Part shown: piece after piece, positions 6,335 to 8,383 of the stretch
How positions within the stretch are numbered: the stretch's first letter is position 1
Layout: each line of letters starts with the position of its first letter
DNA from: Thermodesulfovibrionales bacterium
GTDB taxonomy: Bacteria; Nitrospirota; Thermodesulfovibrionia; Thermodesulfovibrionales; UBA1546
Length of the DNA: 8,383 bases
Reading direction: 5' to 3'
Assembly (NCBI GenBank): GCA_919901705.1
Contig: CAKKPR010000334.1
Span: 1 to 8,383, forward strand
Program-made: the position numbers and the translations under genes
The notes under the pieces: generated by a model
What the model was told of the DNA's origin: nothing
Databases searched by the model: none
Seen by the model: only the letters and a program-made list of their open reading frames with translations

Positions 6335-7897
6335 CTAGAAGCCGATTTCCGTTCCCTTGTCAATGCTGTATATGAGATACGTCTGATAGTTCTTCACCCA
6401 TGGCTGCCTCACCGTATAATCAGTCTTATGCCAGAAAAATACCCATGCTGCATCAGCGACAATCATATTTTCTGCTCTTTCGTAATACATGTCTCTCTCT
6501 TTCATTGTATACGCGTGTTGGCCAGCTTCAATCAGAGAATCAACTTTAGGATTCTTATATCTTGCCCTGTTTCCGGCAGGCCCTAAATTTGCCGAATGGA
6601 ATAACGGGAATAAAAAATTCTCAGGGTCAGGATAATCGGCAAACCATCCGAGCCAAAACATATCAGTCTCGCCTTTATTAATTGCCTCTTTGTATGCGCT
6701 CCACTCAAGTTGTTTTATATTAGCCTTAATCCCAACATCTTTCAGGTATGATTGTATTACCTCTGCTATATCAACCACTTCGTTATCTGCTGTTATATAA
6801 AAATTGACCTCAAGGCCGTCAGGATAACCCGCTGCCCTGAGCAATTCTTTTGCTTTTGCAGGATTATATTCATAGGGAGCCGGAGCGTTCCATTTTCTAA
6901 GCATATTCGGTACCGGGCCTGATGCAAGACTCCCCCTTCCTTCAAAAAGAGTTCTTAAAATCTTTTCCCTGTCAATTGCATAGTTTATTGCCTTTCTCAG
7001 AAGCTTATTGTCAAAAGGTTTTTTGGAACAGTTCAGGCCGAGATAATAAGTATTTATGCCCTCTATTGTTGCTATATACGTTTCCCACTTTTTATCCTTC
7101 CTGTATCTGGAGAATGCGGATGCAGGAACCCCTATTACATCAAGATTCCCGATCTCAAACTCTGTGATTGTCGTAAGGTCTTCCGGAATAATTTTATAAA
7201 TAATGCCTTTAATTTTTGGTTTATTGTCAAAATAATCTTTTCTCGCATCAAGCTGAAGTTCTCTGTTCGGAAGCCAGTGTGTGAGAATGAAAGGGCCTGT
7301 GCCGGAAGGATGGGATGAGAAATCAACTCCCCACTTTTTTACCTCATCTTCAGGCACTACATATGCTGCGGTCATTGTAAGAAGGTTAAGGAATGGGGCA
7401 AATGGTTTATCAAGGGTTATTTCAAGGGCATAATTGTTTATTACTTTTATCCCCGATACCTCCTTTGCCTTTCCATTCATGAACTCTTTTGCGCCTTTTA
7501 TCCTGTCAAATACCCATGTGTTCGGGGACCTTGTTGATGGATTCAATATCCTCTCAAATGAATATTTGAAATCCCCGGCTTTTACCTCAATCCCGTTGGA
7601 GAATCTCACGCCATTTTTTAATTCAAACCTGTAAATAAGGCCGTTCTTTGAGATTTCATATTTCGAAGCTATGTCAGGCGCAATGCTCAGGTCCCTGTCC
7701 ATCTTAACGAGTCCGTTAAATAACTTGGCAGAGATAGAGCCGCCTGTGACATCAACAATGAGCGCAGGGTCAAGTGTTGTCGGGTTTGTATTCAGGCGGT
7801 AGTAGACATATTCAGGAAGGCGGTTCCGGGAAGAGCAGGAAAAAATGAGCGCCAGCAAGCAGATTGCAGATAACAGTTTTTTCCCGGAATACCTCAC
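6335..7897 (-). CDS. ABC transporter substrate-binding lipoprotein, family 5 (oligopeptide/dipeptide/nickel type)
   Basis: The protein has 520 residues, normal for OppA/DppA-like SBP_bac_5 proteins, which capture peptides or similar ligands outside the inner membrane for an ABC importer. The signal peptide ends in LIFSC, with Cys21 as the probable lipidation site; Phe at -2 is somewhat atypical. Family features include the opening NTNPTTLDPALI, KLFNGLVKMD, YRFELKNGVRFSNG followed by DFKYSFERILNP, a central AINYAIDREKIL, and FWLGWFADYPDPENFLFPLF near residue 440. The start is GTG; no other start precedes the signal peptide. It follows the TPR gene by only 3 bases, with an AAGG inside that gene as the nearest ribosome site, so coupling is likely. 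No permease or ATPase gene lies downstream, where the operon ends at the inverted-repeat element. The ligand is unknown. Confidence 0.92.
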   Translation of the reverse strand: MRYSGKKLLSAICLLALIFSCSSRNRLPEYVYYRLNTNPTTLDPALIVDVTGGSISAKLFNGLVKMDRDLSIAPDIASKYEISKNGLIYRFELKNGVRFSNGIEVKAGDFKYSFERILNPSTRSPNTWVFDRIKGAKEFMNGKAKEVSGIKVINNYALEITLDKPFAPFLNLLTMTAAYVVPEDEVKKWGVDFSSHPSGTGPFILTHWLPNRELQLDARKDYFDNKPKIKGIIYKIIPEDLTTITEFEIGNLDVIGVPASAFSRYRKDKKWETYIATIEGINTYYLGLNCSKKPFDNKLLRKAINYAIDREKILRTLFEGRGSLASGPVPNMLRKWNAPAPYEYNPAKAKELLRAAGYPDGLEVNFYITADNEVVDIAEVIQSYLKDVGIKANIKQLEWSAYKEAINKGETDMFWLGWFADYPDPENFLFPLFHSANLGPAGNRARYKNPKVDSLIEAGQHAYTMKERDMYYERAENMIVADAAWVFFWHKTDYTVRQPWVKNYQTYLIYSIDKGTEIGF

Positions 7898-7900
7898 ACT

Positions 7901-8383
7901 TTATTTTGACCTTAATCTTTCCTTGGCTGATGATGCTGCAAGACTGCCCGGCGAGATTGCTACGGCCTTTTGCCAGTTTTCTCGTGCATTTTCTTTGTCG
8001 CCGGCAAGGTCAGCATAAACATTTCCAATCCTGTAATACATCAGCGCCTGCAAGTCCTTATCCTGTGTTGCACTTAATACTTTCTGATAAGAATCTCTTG
8101 CGCTTATGTCATATCCGCTGTCACGCCTTCTGTCCGGCTCTAATTTCTTTGCGAGGTCATAGTACATATCACCCCTGAACATGTGCGCTTCTAAATACAT
8201 AGGCCTCAACTGGAAAGTCTTCCTCAGGAATTTTTCAGCGCTTGAAAGTTCGTCAGCTGCATAATACGCCTTTGCATAAGAAAGGTACACCTCAGGAGCG
8301 CGTTTGTTTCTTCTCATAACTGATTTAAGGTTACCGAGTATATTTTTATATGCGCGTTTCCATGCGCGATTGTCGCTCTCCCT
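7901..8383 (-). CDS. TPR-repeat protein, 5' end beyond the window
   Basis: The visible 160 residues are open to the right edge. An ATG at 8317 exists, but 22 further in-frame codons without a stop precede it and read like helical protein (RESDNRAWKRAYKNILGNLK), so it is probably internal. About three tetratricopeptide-like helix pairs are visible: one from PEVYLSYAKAYYAADELSSA to FQLRP (about residues 30-61), a looser one with a charged insertion (EPDRRRDSGYD) up to YQKVLS (about 62-104), and one from ALMYYRIGNVYADLAG to WQKAVAISPGS (about 110-150). TPRs mediate protein-protein contacts. Cell location cannot be judged without the N-terminus. It is co-transcribed with the substrate-binding lipoprotein 3 bases downstream, so an envelope or transport-linked role is possible but inferred. 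Confidence 0.8.
   Translation of the reverse strand, partial: RESDNRAWKRAYKNILGNLKSVMRRNKRAPEVYLSYAKAYYAADELSSAEKFLRKTFQLRPMYLEAHMFRGDMYYDLAKKLEPDRRRDSGYDISARDSYQKVLSATQDKDLQALMYYRIGNVYADLAGDKENARENWQKAVAISPGSLAASSAKERLRSK

Noticed and set aside
7901..8317. ATG at 8317 as the true start of the TPR protein
   Set aside because: The frame continues open for 22 more codons to the window edge with protein-like composition, and no clear ribosome site precedes the ATG.

Overview
The window reads like a chromosomal segment of a diderm (Gram-negative-type) bacterium. A Cys-terminated lipoprotein signal, two Sec-type signal peptides, moderate-to-low G+C and compact operons with Shine-Dalgarno sites support that. 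The gene style recalls deep-branching anaerobe-rich groups such as Nitrospirota/Thermodesulfovibrionia or former Deltaproteobacteria, but no phylogenetic marker is present, so this placement is only an impression. No rRNA, tRNA, CRISPR array, complete insertion sequence or phage gene was seen.

Left third (about 165-4402, minus strand): a two-gene operon for exported proteins. It reads leftward from a credible promoter at 4374-4402. The first gene encodes an 839-residue exported protein with a YARHG domain followed by a DUF3160 domain of unknown function. The second, 14 bases downstream, encodes an exported CapA-family (poly-gamma-glutamate capsule-type) metallophosphatase-like protein with a C-terminal region carrying two FG-GAP/VCBS-like calcium-loop motifs. 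The pair suggests an undescribed envelope or surface module. The left edge (1-164) holds no gene that can be confirmed.

Centre (4479-6158, plus strand): a divergent promoter with a small RelB-type palindrome drives a RelB/DinJ-type antitoxin, a GTG-started YafQ/RelE-type toxin overlapping it by one base, and, 22 bases later, a zinc-dependent, probably NAD-linked medium-chain alcohol/polyol dehydrogenase. The toxin has Asn where YafQ has a functionally important Asp. The dehydrogenase may be read from the toxin-antitoxin promoter.

Right third (6159-8383): the convergent gap contains a 127-bp element bounded by perfect 16-bp inverted repeats, abutting a good Shine-Dalgarno plus an 8-codon minigene. 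Beyond it, on the minus strand, lies an operon of a TPR protein (5' end outside the window) followed after 3 bases by a GTG-started family-5 (peptide/nickel type) ABC substrate-binding lipoprotein. No permease or ATPase gene is visible.

The strongest candidates for something new are the YARHG-DUF3160 plus CapA-propeller pair and the 127-bp inverted-repeat element. The other genes belong to recognisable families with a few local oddities.
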